Assembly (NCBI RefSeq): GCF_023923225.1
Contig: NZ_CP099489.1
Span: 62,001 to 126,000, forward strand
DNA from: Ornithinimicrobium faecis
GTDB taxonomy: Bacteria; Actinomycetota; Actinomycetes; Actinomycetales; Dermatophilaceae
Reading direction: 5' to 3'
Length of the DNA stretch: 64,000 nt
This document shows positions 43,962 through 53,161 of the stretch, one piece after another. Under the pieces are notes generated by a model that was given only the letters and a program-made list of their open reading frames with translations, ran no database searches and was not told the origin of the DNA. The position numbers and the translations under genes were made by a program. Positions within the stretch are counted from its first letter, which is position 1; the number at the start of each line of letters is the position of its first letter.

Positions 43962-44052
43962 GCCTGCATCCAAGCACCCGCTGTTGGCGGCCGGTGGCGC
44001 TTGTCCGTGGGCCTCTCGGCGGCCGGCAGGATTGATCAGTCACGATGGACCC

Positions 44053-44562
44053 ATGACGACTGATCCGTGGAGCACGACCAAGTCCCTGCGCGAGGACTTC
44101 GAGACGCCTCGCTCTGACCGTTGGTTCGAGGACTACACGGTGGGGGACGTGCGCGAATACGGCTCGATCGCGCTGAGCGAGGAGGAGATCGTCGAGTTCG
44201 CGCTCACCTATGACCCCCAGCGCATGCACATCGACCCGCAGTGGGCTGCCACCGGACCGTTCAACGGATTGATCGCCAGCGGCATCCAGACCATCGGGGT
44301 CTTCATGCGGCTCTATGCCGATCACTACCTGACCACGAGTGGGTCGCTCGCGTCACCCGGGGCTGATGAGGTGCGGTGGACCAAGCCGGTCCGTCCGGGC
44401 GATGCGCTGCGGCTGCGGGCCGAGACCCTCGAGACGAGGCTGTCGCGCTCCAAGCCCGACCGCGGGCTGATCGTCACGAAGTGCGAGCTGCTCAACCAGC
44501 ACGACGAGGTCGTGCTGTCGCAGACCGTGATGAATCTCGTGGCGGTGCGCCCAACGGCCTGA
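44053..44562 (+). CDS. MaoC-family hot-dog hydratase
   Basis: A 169-residue hot-dog fold protein. The catalytic region YDPQRMHIDPQWAATGPFNG has the Asp and His of R-specific hydratases; the later PGADEVRWTKPVRPGDAL and GLIVTKCELLNQHDEVV strands fit the family. It would hydrate 2-enoyl-CoA thioesters in fatty acid or PHA metabolism. The ATG at 44053 is chosen because the fold starts there. Its neighbours are not an obvious pathway. Confidence 0.9.
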   Translation: MTTDPWSTTKSLREDFETPRSDRWFEDYTVGDVREYGSIALSEEEIVEFALTYDPQRMHIDPQWAATGPFNGLIASGIQTIGVFMRLYADHYLTTSGSLASPGADEVRWTKPVRPGDALRLRAETLETRLSRSKPDRGLIVTKCELLNQHDEVVLSQTVMNLVAVRPTA

Positions 44563-44579
44563 GCCCTGAGCTCACCGGG

Positions 44580-45299
44580 TCACGACTCCACCCTGGCCAG
44601 CAGGTCGAGATCCCGCACACAGAAACCGTGGTGGGCCCACTCCTCGTTGAGCACCACCTGCAGGCACTCCAGGACGGACTTGCCCACGGCATACGGCGGC
44701 CATCCGGGTCCCTCGGGCACGGGGGCCGGAGCCACGAGGTCCTCGGTCGTCACCGTCTCCAGCCAGCGTGCCAACTCGGTGCCCTGCTCCTCGCGCACCG
44801 CCAGCACCTCGGCGAGCTCGGGGGCCGCGTCCGGGTCCAGGCCCTGCCGCTGCTGGTCAGGCACAAACTCGGGGCCAAGGCCCATCGGCGTGAACAGCGC
44901 GGTCGAGCCCAGGCAGCAGCGCCGGAACCACGAGTCGTGCACGAACACGAGGTGGCGCAGGGTCTGGGTCATCGACCACTCACTGTTGACGCTCTCGTGC
45001 TCTGTCCCGGCTGGCATCTCACGCAGCCGGTCCACGGTGATGGCCCACTGCGCCCGCAACTGCTGATGGGCCATCCGCAGATCGGCCGGGTCGCCGGAGC
45101 GCATCAGCAGCCGCACTGGGTGACGCCGGTCGAGCTCGGCCTCGACATAGCCGGACACCTCGACACCGTTGATCACCACATTGCGGATCAGTCCGTCGAT
45201 CTCCACGTCCTGCATCACCACCCCGACGAAGCGAGCCCGGGTCAGGTCGCACTCGCGGAACTCGGCATCGGTGAGGTCATCATCGTTGAAGGTCGTCAT
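44580..45299 (-). CDS. DinB-family protein with N-terminal pentapeptide-like segment
   Basis: A 239-residue protein. The first 45 residues contain pentapeptide-like repeats (DDLTDAEFRECDLTRARFVG). The rest is a DinB four-helix bundle with WSMTQTLRHLVFVHDSWFRR and VLNEEWAHHGFCVRDLD, in which the His residues form the metal site. DinB proteins include thiol-dependent and glutathione/mycothiol S-transferases. The ATG at 45299 keeps the pentapeptide segment at the N-terminus; the frame continues to 46310 without coding character. It is divergent from the SARP-type gene. Confidence 0.85.
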   Translation of the reverse strand: MTTFNDDDLTDAEFRECDLTRARFVGVVMQDVEIDGLIRNVVINGVEVSGYVEAELDRRHPVRLLMRSGDPADLRMAHQQLRAQWAITVDRLREMPAGTEHESVNSEWSMTQTLRHLVFVHDSWFRRCCLGSTALFTPMGLGPEFVPDQQRQGLDPDAAPELAEVLAVREEQGTELARWLETVTTEDLVAPAPVPEGPGWPPYAVGKSVLECLQVVLNEEWAHHGFCVRDLDLLARVES

Positions 45300-45545
45300 G
45301 TCGCCCAGCATCCTCCGTGGCACTGACAGGGGGGACCGGCACGTCGCGGTATGCCGCGTGGCCCGGCCTGCGGGCGGGCCCAGCCGGGCGAGGTGCTCGG
45401 CCGGCCCGCCGCGGTCGGGACGATGAAATCTGCCTCGCACCTCGGCATACCCGCCGCTAGCATGATGTGTCGTGCTCTCCCGTCGGGAGATGCTCCGGGT
45501 GGGGAGGATCCGTCCCGGCCCGGTGATCCGTCGGTGGGAGGCGCG

Positions 45546-48389
45546 GTGGCGGCGAGAGACCAGCGCACGCCCGACACGGGCCCGCGGCCCACGATCTCCT
45601 TCGGTGTCCTGGGGCCGCTGTCGCTGCTGGCGGCCGACGGCGCCGACATCACGCCCACCGGCTCGGTGCAGCGGCTGCTGCTGGCCACCCTGCTGACTCG
45701 GGCCAACCGCCCGGTGACGGTCGACACCCTCCTTGAGGTCCTCTGGCCCGACGACACGTCCGGCCGGGGGCGCGACAAGCTGCACCTCACCGTGCACCGC
45801 GTGCGGGCCCTGCTGGCCAGCCCGGACCGCATCGCCCTCACCGCAGCGGGCTATCAGATCAGGGTCGAGGATGGCGAGCTCGACCTGGCGAGGTTCGACG
45901 CGCTGGCCTCGAGACTCCTCGTCGACGATCCGCCACCAGCAGAGGCCGCGACCCTCGCGCTGGAGGCGCTCTCCCTGTGGCGGGGCGAGACGGCCTTCGA
46001 GGGTGTCGAGCACATCGCGACCGCACCCGAGGCAGAGCGGTGCGCCGCCCGGCGCCGCTGGTTCCACGAGGTGTGGTGCGGGGCCGAGCTCGCTCGGGGT
46101 CGCCACGGAGCAGTCCTGCCAGAGCTGGAGGCCCTCGCTGCGGCCCACCCGCTGCACGAACAGTTCCAGGTGCTGCTGATGCGCGCGCTGCAGGCCGACG
46201 GACGCAGGGGGGACGCCCTGGCGGTGTATCGGCGCACCCGGGTCGCTCTGCGGGACGAGCTCGGTGTGGATCCTGGCGTCGAGCTGGAGCAGCAGATGGC
46301 CCAGGTCCATGCCGGGACAGGACCTGCAGCCGTCGATGACAGAGGACGCTCACCGGCCGAACTGCCACCGGCGCCGACCGGTCTGACGGATCGTGAGGGT
46401 GAGCTCGACGCCATCGACGCGACACTGTCCGGCCAGGCCCGGACGTGTGTGGTCACGGGCATGCCGGGTGTCGGCAAGACGGCCCTCGTCCTGGCGTGGT
46501 CACACGCGAGGCGTGATGACTATCCCGACGGTCAACTGTTCGTGGACCTGCGCGGTTTCGGCGACGGGCCACCGACCAGTCCGGCGGAAGCCCTGGCAAC
46601 CTGTCTGAAGTCGCTCGGTCTGCCTCCCTCCCGTCTGCCCGAGGGAGTGGAGGATCGGGCGAGCCTGTTCCGCAGTGTCGTCTCGGAGCGCCGGGTGCTG
46701 GTGGTGCTGGACAACGCGGTCTCCGCCGAGCAGGTCCGCCCCCTGTTGCCCGCAGGCTCGCACTGCACGGTGCTGGTGACGAGCCGCGAGATGCTGCAGG
46801 GGCTCGGCGCCCGCGACGGGGCGGGGTCGGTCCGCCTGGCGCCGTTGTCCGAGACCGGCTCCACCGTGCTGCTGCGCGAGCTGATCGGGCCGCGAGCAGC
46901 AGCTGACGAGGCCAGTGTTGTCGCTCTCGCGCGACTGTGCGGGCACCTGCCGCTGGCTCTGCGGATCGCCGCGCTGCAGGTGGAGCTCCGGTCTCACCAG
47001 GGCCTGCCCGAGCTCGTCGCTGAGATGGTCGACGACCAGCACCGCCTCGATCTCCTGGACGTCGGCGATGGGGAGACTGACATCCGGGCTGTGTTGGCCT
47101 GGTCGTGTCAGGAGCTCCCCGAGGAGACCGCCCGCGTCTTTCGTGCCCTGGGGATGATGCCCGGCCGCGACGCCGACGAGGAGACGCTCGCCGCCTGGCG
47201 TGGCCAGGAGCCGCGCGCACAGCGCCGACACCTCGACGCGCTGGTCCGCGCACACCTGCTGGAGCGTGATGAGACGGGACGACTGCGACAGCACGAGCTC
47301 GTGCGGGCGTATGCCGCGGAGCAGGGACGGCTCGCCTGCGAGTCCGGGGAGGTTGAGGCTGCGCACGCTCGGGTGCTGGACTTCTATGCCCGCAAGTCCG
47401 CGGCGGTGGGTGACCCGCTCGAGCTGGACACTGCCTGGTCCTGGTTCGAGCAGGAGTGGGGCAACGTGCTGCTGGCCGTTGACACCGCTGATGCCTCGGC
47501 AGCGGACTCGGTGTTGGCGCTGGCTCGGGCCTTCGGCGCCTTCCTGCGAGTCAGTGGGCAGCACGAGGCTGGCCTGCGACTGCACGCTCGCCAGCTCGAA
47601 TTGGCGCGAGAGACGGGTGACCTGCGGGCGGAGCATGCCGCGCGGCTGTCCCTGGGGAACCTCAGGATGCGACTCGGTGACCAGGTGGGGGCCGAGTCCG
47701 ACTATCGCGCAGCGCTGGCACACACGGACCGGGTCGGCGACCCGCTCCTACGGGCAGCGTCGCTCACGAACCTCGGCGGACTCCTGACGGACACGGGCGA
47801 TCTGGAGCAGGCGGAGGCCGCCCTGTCAGAGGCGGTCGAGATCTTTGGCCACCACGACGACGCCCGCGGGGTCAGCGTCGGTCTGAGCCGGTTGGGTGAC
47901 TGCAAACTGCTCGTCCACGATCCGGGCGGGGCGGCTGATCACTTCGAGGAGGCCCTGCGGATCTGTGACGAGTCGGGGGTGGAGATCGTGCGCAGCGAGG
48001 CGTGCGTGGGTCTGGCCCACGCGGCCATCGCGCAGGGTGACCTCTCGCGAGCCGAGCGGTGGGCACAACAGGCCATCGCGCTCATGGAGCGGCACCCGGG
48101 GTCGGAGGACGAGCCGCTCGCGCTGGGCGTCCTGGCCGCAGTCCGCCTGGCCCAGGATCGTCGCCCGGAGGCGGAGGACCTGGTCGGCCGGGCGCTGGAG
48201 CGGGCCCACCGACTCGGGGCCATCGACGTCACGATGTGGGTGCTGCGCGGCTATCTGGTCGCGGCGCCACTGGGGGTGGAGGCGTTGCGGCAGGAGGCGA
48301 TCGAGTTCGCCCGCAAGCACGGCTTCCGGGGCATCGCGGCCGAGTTGGACAGCGCGGAGGCGATCCCGGTCCCGGGGGGACCCAGGTGA
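45546..48389 (+). CDS. SARP/AfsR-type regulator with NB-ARC and TPR regions
   Basis: A 947-residue regulator. The N-terminus is a winged-helix plus BTAD module (SFGVLGPLSLLAADGADI, SRLLVDD and RGETAFEGVEHI). A P-loop NB-ARC ATPase follows: VVTGMPGVGKTALVLAW (about residue 310) and VLVVLDNAVSAEQVRPLL. The C-terminal 400 residues are TPR-like helices. AfsR-type proteins activate secondary-metabolism or developmental genes. The GTG at 45546 follows GGGAGGCG; earlier codons are not coding. Its targets are not evident, but the adjacent large genes and exporter are candidates. Confidence 0.9.
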   Translation: MAARDQRTPDTGPRPTISFGVLGPLSLLAADGADITPTGSVQRLLLATLLTRANRPVTVDTLLEVLWPDDTSGRGRDKLHLTVHRVRALLASPDRIALTAAGYQIRVEDGELDLARFDALASRLLVDDPPPAEAATLALEALSLWRGETAFEGVEHIATAPEAERCAARRRWFHEVWCGAELARGRHGAVLPELEALAAAHPLHEQFQVLLMRALQADGRRGDALAVYRRTRVALRDELGVDPGVELEQQMAQVHAGTGPAAVDDRGRSPAELPPAPTGLTDREGELDAIDATLSGQARTCVVTGMPGVGKTALVLAWSHARRDDYPDGQLFVDLRGFGDGPPTSPAEALATCLKSLGLPPSRLPEGVEDRASLFRSVVSERRVLVVLDNAVSAEQVRPLLPAGSHCTVLVTSREMLQGLGARDGAGSVRLAPLSETGSTVLLRELIGPRAAADEASVVALARLCGHLPLALRIAALQVELRSHQGLPELVAEMVDDQHRLDLLDVGDGETDIRAVLAWSCQELPEETARVFRALGMMPGRDADEETLAAWRGQEPRAQRRHLDALVRAHLLERDETGRLRQHELVRAYAAEQGRLACESGEVEAAHARVLDFYARKSAAVGDPLELDTAWSWFEQEWGNVLLAVDTADASAADSVLALARAFGAFLRVSGQHEAGLRLHARQLELARETGDLRAEHAARLSLGNLRMRLGDQVGAESDYRAALAHTDRVGDPLLRAASLTNLGGLLTDTGDLEQAEAALSEAVEIFGHHDDARGVSVGLSRLGDCKLLVHDPGGAADHFEEALRICDESGVEIVRSEACVGLAHAAIAQGDLSRAERWAQQAIALMERHPGSEDEPLALGVLAAVRLAQDRRPEAEDLVGRALERAHRLGAIDVTMWVLRGYLVAAPLGVEALRQEAIEFARKHGFRGIAAELDSAEAIPVPGGPR

Positions 48390-48399
48390 CGGGGCGGGC

Positions 48400-49323
48400 T
48401 CAGCTCCCGAAGTCGTAGTCCACCACCACCGGCGAGTGGTCCGACAGCCGCACACCGTGGTGCTCTCGGTCGACTACCGCAGCGACTGCCGTGCGCGCGA
48501 GCCGCGGCGTGGCCAGGTGGTAGTCGATGCGCCAGCCGGCATCGCGTGCGTACGCCTGCCCGAGCCAGGACCACCAGGTGTAGGGCCCCTCGGTCTCCGG
48601 ATGCACCGCACGGACCACGTCGACCAGGGTGCGTGGGGACAGCTGGGCGTCGAGCCATTCCCGCTCCTCGGGCAGGAAGCCCTCCGCCCGCTGACTGCGC
48701 CGCCAGGCGGCGACATCCAGCCTGGTGTGGGCGACGTTGAGATCGCCCATCAGCAGGAACTCTCGACCCCGCGCCGCCGCTGCCCGCCGGGTCCGCGAGA
48801 GCTGTCGGGCGAAGGCCGCCATGAACCGCATCTTGCGCTCATAGCGCGCGCCACCATCGGGTTCCTCGCGCATCCTGCCGGGCTTTTGCAGGTGAGCGGG
48901 CAGTCCGCCCTTGGGCAGATAGAGGCTGGCGACGGTGATCGGCGCCTCCGCCAGGTCCACCTCGACATAGCGACCCTCATGGGCGTGCCGGCCCAGACCG
49001 CGCGCGAGCGGGACCTCGTCCGGCGCCGGCTCGGTGTGCAGGTGGTCCTCCCCCAGTGCCCGCACCAGCACCTCGGCGTCCCACGTGCGCACCGCCACCG
49101 GCCGTTCGCGGGTGAGCACCGCGACGCCGTTGCGGCCCGCGAGCTGCCCCGGCTCGTAGGACACGTGAAAGTCCCCAAAAGCGCTCTCCGGCAACTTATC
49201 CAGCGGAGCCCGCACCTCCTGCAGTGCGACCACGTCGCAGCCGCGGGTCGCCAGCCAGTCACCGAAGCCGCGGCGGTGGCCGGCCCGGATGCCGTTGATG
49301 TTGAGGGATGCGATGCGCAGCAC
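48400..49323 (-). CDS. xthA: Exodeoxyribonuclease III (AP endonuclease)
   Basis: A 307-residue EEP-family nuclease with ASLNINGIRAG, VALQEVRAPLD, LLMGDLNVAHTRLD, the WWSWLGQAYARDAGWRIDY block and LSDHSPVVVDY. All metal and catalytic residues are present. It cuts at abasic sites and degrades 3' ends in base-excision repair. The length is somewhat above E. coli ExoIII because of an insertion around PAPDEVPLARGLGRH. It converges with the SARP-type gene, with 10 bases between stops. Confidence 0.95.
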   Translation of the reverse strand: MLRIASLNINGIRAGHRRGFGDWLATRGCDVVALQEVRAPLDKLPESAFGDFHVSYEPGQLAGRNGVAVLTRERPVAVRTWDAEVLVRALGEDHLHTEPAPDEVPLARGLGRHAHEGRYVEVDLAEAPITVASLYLPKGGLPAHLQKPGRMREEPDGGARYERKMRFMAAFARQLSRTRRAAAARGREFLLMGDLNVAHTRLDVAAWRRSQRAEGFLPEEREWLDAQLSPRTLVDVVRAVHPETEGPYTWWSWLGQAYARDAGWRIDYHLATPRLARTAVAAVVDREHHGVRLSDHSPVVVDYDFGS

Positions 49324-49387
49324 CCCGCGAGGGTATGCCGTGACTCACCCTGGTCCCGGCCGCGGGCCGGGCGGGGCGAGTGTGAGG

Positions 49388-49849
49388 ATGGTTGGCGTGA
49401 GCGAGATCAGCGGTGAGATCACTAGCCACCTGGCGGCCCTCGGGGCCGGGACGCGAGACCGCGTGGTCTTCGCGATCCTCACCAGGAACCCGCACTTCAT
49501 CGAGGATGAGGCCGTCACGGACGCCGATGGGGTGGTCCGGATCGACATCACCAACGTCGTGGAGGGGCTCCTGCTGCGGTTCCGGGACGGCGCGCTCGAG
49601 CGCGTGCGCACGACGATCCGCCGCGAGGGTGACTACTTTCCGTTCCCGCGGCCCGCGGAGCTCATCACCGGCCTCGACCTGTCCACGGCCACGCGTGAGG
49701 ACCTGGGCAGGGTGCTGGGCGCCCCGCTCGCGGAGACCTCTGACGACGCGGGTTCCGTGGACGAGGTCCGGCATGCGGTGGACGGTGGCATCCTGACCGC
49801 GACCTTCGAGGCCGACGAGCTCGTCAGCGTCACGGTCACGCTCGGCTGA
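49388..49849 (+). CDS. Uncharacterised small protein
   Basis: About 153 residues, beginning at the ATG at 49388 or the GTG at 49397. The sequence is an alpha/beta pattern with ITSHLAALGAGTRDRVVFAI, FIEDEAVTDADGVVRIDITN and a charged C-terminus (DEVRHAVDGGILTATFEADE). No family is recognised. It is divergent from xthA with 64 bases between starts and precedes the RidA gene by 25 bases on the same strand, so it may be co-transcribed with the enzymes that follow. Confidence 0.6.
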   Translation: MVGVSEISGEITSHLAALGAGTRDRVVFAILTRNPHFIEDEAVTDADGVVRIDITNVVEGLLLRFRDGALERVRTTIRREGDYFPFPRPAELITGLDLSTATREDLGRVLGAPLAETSDDAGSVDEVRHAVDGGILTATFEADELVSVTVTLG

Positions 49850-49874
49850 AACCGTCGCCTGTGACAATGGTGCC

Positions 49875-50282
49875 ATGCCGAGCTCTGTCCAGTTGATCCG
49901 CTCCCCCAACCTGTCCAGCGTTGCCGAATACGCCTACGCCGCAACCGCGCCCAAGGACGCGCGGTTGATCTTCCTCGCCGGCGCCTGCCCGTTGCAGGAG
50001 GACGGCACGATCGCGCCGGTCGATGATTTCGCCGGCCAGGCTGCGGTCTGTCTCGCGAACATGCAGGAGGCGCTGGCAGCCGCTGGTGCCACCATCCAGG
50101 ACGTGATCAGCACCCGAGTCCTGGTGGCGTCATCGCGGCAGGAGGACCTGGTCACCGCCTGGCAGGTGGTGCGTGACACGTTCGGCGACCATGACGTCCC
50201 GAGCACCCTGCTGGGGGTCACGGTCCTGGGCTACACCGGCCAACTCGTGGAGATCGAAGCGGTCGCGGCCGTTGTCGACTGA
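49875..50282 (+). CDS. RidA/YjgF-family protein
   Basis: A 135-residue trimeric RidA-type protein: LIFLAGACPLQEDGTIAPV, FAGQAAVCLANMQEALAAAG and DVISTRVLVASS match the family. RidA deaminates reactive enamine/imine intermediates formed by PLP enzymes. The conserved Arg of RidA is in the STRVLVAS strand. It is 14 bases before the GNAT gene. The terminal part shows the usual VEIEAVAAV strand. Confidence 0.9.
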   Translation: MPSSVQLIRSPNLSSVAEYAYAATAPKDARLIFLAGACPLQEDGTIAPVDDFAGQAAVCLANMQEALAAAGATIQDVISTRVLVASSRQEDLVTAWQVVRDTFGDHDVPSTLLGVTVLGYTGQLVEIEAVAAVVD

Positions 50283-50295
50283 GCGGCCCGCCGTT

Positions 50296-50868
50296 ATGAA
50301 CGAGCCTGCCCAGATCTCGACACCACCGGAGGTCACGCTGCGTGCCATCCGATCGAGCGAGTGGCGCCAGGCACGTGATCTGCGGTTGCGTGCGCTCCAG
50401 GATGAGGATGCGGGGATCGCGTTCTTCGCCACCCACGACGAAGCGGTCGCCCGGACGGACGATCAATGGCGCCGCATTGCTGAGGAGGCCGCCATCGATG
50501 CCGGGCCGCGCCCGACCGTGCGCCAGTTCGTGGCCATTGATCCGGCCGGTCACTGGGTTGGCACGGTGACAGTGCGCCTCGCGCAGAGGGGTTCACCCGA
50601 CTTCGGTGGTGGTCTGGTCGCTGCGGACCAGGGCATGCTCCTGGCGGTCTGGATCGATCCTCTGCTCCGCGGGCGCGGCCTGCTGACTGACCTGATCGAC
50701 CTGGCAGCATCCTGGGTCACCGAGCAGGACGCTCACACCCTCGGGTTGTGGGTGCACGAGGACAACGCTCGCGCTCGACGTGCCTATGCAGCAGCAGGAT
50801 TCGAGCCGACAGGGCGCCGAGTTGTCGACCGCATCGGGCCGGAGATCGAGCTGTCCCGACAGCTCTGA
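50296..50868 (+). CDS. GNAT-family N-acetyltransferase
   Basis: A 190-residue acetyltransferase. The acetyl-CoA region LLAVWIDPLLRGRGLLTDLI, and the LWVHEDNARARRAYAAAGF motif, are characteristic of the fold. It transfers an acetyl group from acetyl-CoA to an unknown amine. The ATG at 50296 lies 14 bases after the RidA stop; upstream codons of the same frame are inside that gene. It converges with the fructosamine-kinase gene, with six bases between the stops. Confidence 0.9.
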   Translation: MNEPAQISTPPEVTLRAIRSSEWRQARDLRLRALQDEDAGIAFFATHDEAVARTDDQWRRIAEEAAIDAGPRPTVRQFVAIDPAGHWVGTVTVRLAQRGSPDFGGGLVAADQGMLLAVWIDPLLRGRGLLTDLIDLAASWVTEQDAHTLGLWVHEDNARARRAYAAAGFEPTGRRVVDRIGPEIELSRQL

Positions 50869-50874
50869 GGAAAC

Positions 50875-51663
50875 TCAACGGGAGGCGAGCCGCAGGGCCT
50901 CCGCCGACTGGGCGGCATACCCTCCGCCGAACAGGATCGCGTGCACCAGCAGCGGCACCGCCTGATAGACCGCCACGCGCTGTGCCCACCCGTCCGCGAG
51001 TGGCGACGCCTCGGCATACGCGGCAAACGCCCCCTCACCGAAGCCGCCGAAGAGCCGCATCATCGCCAGGTCGACCTCGCGGTGCCCATAGTGCGCGCAC
51101 GGATCGATCAGCCAACTCTGCCCCTCGCCGTCGACCAGTCGGTTGCCAGCCCAGAGGTCACCGTGCACGAGCGTCGGCTGCTCCTGCGGGCCGAGGTGCT
51201 CTGGCCTGATCTGCTCAGCGAGAGTCACCGCGCCGGGGTCGAGACGGCCGGCGTCAGCTGCCTCCCGGGCCAGCGGCACGAGGCGCCGCTGCACCCAGGA
51301 CTCGTGCCACGTCTCGGAGGGCGTGAGGTCGATGGGACACGCACCGAGGTATGCCGTGGGCTCACCGTCCACGGCCCCCCACCGTGCGCCGGTGGTCCCG
51401 TGGAGTGCGGCGAGCTCCCGGCCGAAGCGCTCCTCGGTGTCGGTGCGGTCGGTGCGGCCAGCCCCGCCCTGCTCGATCCAGCTGAGCGCGAGACTGCGGT
51501 GATCGACGGCAAGCACCTCCGGCACCCGCGCACCTGCCGCCGCGAGCGCTCGCAGCCCGACTGCCTCCCGGTCGAAGAACAAGGGAGGCGCGTCGTCGAG
51601 CTCCTTGACGAAGGCGTCCCAACCTTCTGTCGTCGTGCGTGAGGTCGTGCCGGTGATGGCCAT
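50875..51663 (-). CDS. Fructosamine-3-kinase-like protein
   Basis: A 262-residue kinase of the FN3K/APH fold. The catalytic loop is VHGDLWAGNRLV, followed by LIDPCAHYGHREVDLAMM, and the N-terminal strand FFDREAVGLRALAAA is the Gly-poor nucleotide part. Relatives phosphorylate ketosamines for removal of glycated proteins. The ATG at 51663 is favoured since the frame continues to 51906 without coding character. It is divergent from the LMW-PTP gene, a pairing also found in other bacteria where the phosphatase completes the deglycation pathway. Confidence 0.92.
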   Translation of the reverse strand: MAITGTTSRTTTEGWDAFVKELDDAPPLFFDREAVGLRALAAAGARVPEVLAVDHRSLALSWIEQGGAGRTDRTDTEERFGRELAALHGTTGARWGAVDGEPTAYLGACPIDLTPSETWHESWVQRRLVPLAREAADAGRLDPGAVTLAEQIRPEHLGPQEQPTLVHGDLWAGNRLVDGEGQSWLIDPCAHYGHREVDLAMMRLFGGFGEGAFAAYAEASPLADGWAQRVAVYQAVPLLVHAILFGGGYAAQSAEALRLASR

Positions 51664-51756
51664 GTCACCATGCTCGCGGTTGCGGGCAGGGAGCACCAGC
51701 GGGGCGCTCCGGTGGCGTGATTCGGGTCGGCGCGAGGACCCTGACAGACTCGTGGC

Positions 51757-52263
51757 ATGCACATCATGACCGTCTGTCTGGGCAACATCTGCCGCTCCCC
51801 CGCCGCTGAGGCGGTGCTCATCCGCAAGCTCGAGCAGGCCGGCGTGGACGACGTCACGGTGTCCTCCGCCGGCACGGCGGACTATCACGTGGGCACGGGA
51901 CCGCACGAGCTCTCGGTCGAGGAGGGTGAGGGGCGCGGATATGCCTTCACCACAGTTGCGGCGCAGTTCGTGGCCGACGACTTCGAGGCGGCCGACCTGA
52001 TCCTCGCGATGGACAGCAGCAACGAGGACAACATCCTCGCCCTGGTCCGACGCCCCGAGGACGCGGCCAAGGTGGTGCGCCTCGGTGCCTTCGCCAGTGA
52101 TGCCACCGACGGGGTGCGCGACATCCCCGACCCGTGGGGGCTACCGCGCGACGCCTACACCCGGATGTATGACCAGATCGAGGACGCCGTCGACGGGCTC
52201 GTCTCCACGATCCAGGACGGCAACGTCGAGGAGATCGTCTCAGCACAGCACGCCCTGCGCTGA
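51757..52263 (+). CDS. Low-molecular-weight protein-tyrosine phosphatase
   Basis: A 168-residue phosphatase with the P-loop CLGNICRSPAAE (Cys at residue 7, Arg 13) and the general-acid Asp in IPDPWGLPRDAY (about 125). It dephosphorylates tyrosine residues or fructosamine-6-phosphate. It pairs with the divergent fructosamine kinase. Fold and length are typical of the family. Confidence 0.94.
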   Translation: MHIMTVCLGNICRSPAAEAVLIRKLEQAGVDDVTVSSAGTADYHVGTGPHELSVEEGEGRGYAFTTVAAQFVADDFEAADLILAMDSSNEDNILALVRRPEDAAKVVRLGAFASDATDGVRDIPDPWGLPRDAYTRMYDQIEDAVDGLVSTIQDGNVEEIVSAQHALR

Positions 52264-52277
52264 CCGGCGAACACGCC

Positions 52278-53117
52278 TCAGGCGTCCGTCGGCTCCGGCC
52301 CGGAGGACATGGTCCGACCCCGGCTGACCGCCACGGCCTCCCCCTCGTGATCGGCTGCGGCGGTGGTGAACTCGGGTGGTGCCGGGTCGGATGGGTCGTG
52401 GGCCGGTGGCCGCAGGAGTGAGGCCGTGGCCCAGCCATGCTCCAGCAGGTAGGCGTCGGTGCCCGGCTCGTGCTCCGCCTCGATCTCCTCATAGGTGATC
52501 TGCACCCAGCCCTCGCCGCGCTCCTTCACCGCGGCCTGCACGGCCCCAAAATCTGCGAGCCGGGCCGAGCGCAGACCGCGCAGGCGATCCTGGCTGATGT
52601 CGGGCACGTTGACGTTTAGCACCCGACCACTGGGGAGGTTCTCGGTCAACCACTCCAGGGCCACTCGGCATACGTCCTCTGCCGTGTCCCAGTGCACGGG
52701 ATCTGCCGACGCCATCGACACCGCGAGCGCCGGGATGCCCTGGGTGACGGCGGAAAGAGCCGCACCGACGGTGCCCGAGTGCAGGGTCGCGTGGCCGGTG
52801 TTGGCACCAAGGTTGATGCCGGACAGCAGCAGATCGGGGCGGTCACCGAAGGCGCCATAACTGGCCGCGAAGGCGATCAGGGCCGGGGCAGCCCGGACGC
52901 CGAAGGCCTCCACACCCGACACCAGGCCCGGCGGTGTGCCGGGCACCAGCTCGAGTCGTCCGTCGCTCTGCTGCCCGATCAGCGAGGCCGAGGCGCCGGA
53001 GTATTCCTGGGCCGGAGCAGCGACCACCACGTCGTGACCGGCGGCGTGCGCGACGTTGGCCAGCACCGCCAGCCCTGGTGAGTCGATGCCGTCGTCATTG
53101 GTGATCAGCACCCGCAT
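52278..53117 (-). CDS. surE: 5'/3'-nucleotidase SurE
   Basis: A 279-residue SurE phosphatase. The metal site is in RVLITNDDGIDSPGL at the N-terminus, the Ser in AQEYSGASASLI and the SGINLGANTG block near residue 95. It hydrolyses nucleoside monophosphates in the stationary phase. The C-terminal about 40 residues are Pro/Ala-rich and specific to this sequence. It is followed by no close gene on the minus strand. Confidence 0.93.
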   Translation of the reverse strand: MRVLITNDDGIDSPGLAVLANVAHAAGHDVVVAAPAQEYSGASASLIGQQSDGRLELVPGTPPGLVSGVEAFGVRAAPALIAFAASYGAFGDRPDLLLSGINLGANTGHATLHSGTVGAALSAVTQGIPALAVSMASADPVHWDTAEDVCRVALEWLTENLPSGRVLNVNVPDISQDRLRGLRSARLADFGAVQAAVKERGEGWVQITYEEIEAEHEPGTDAYLLEHGWATASLLRPPAHDPSDPAPPEFTTAAADHEGEAVAVSRGRTMSSGPEPTDA

Positions 53118-53161
53118 CAGTTCACGTCCTCTCAGTCCACGTGCTCTCAGGCCAGTTTCGC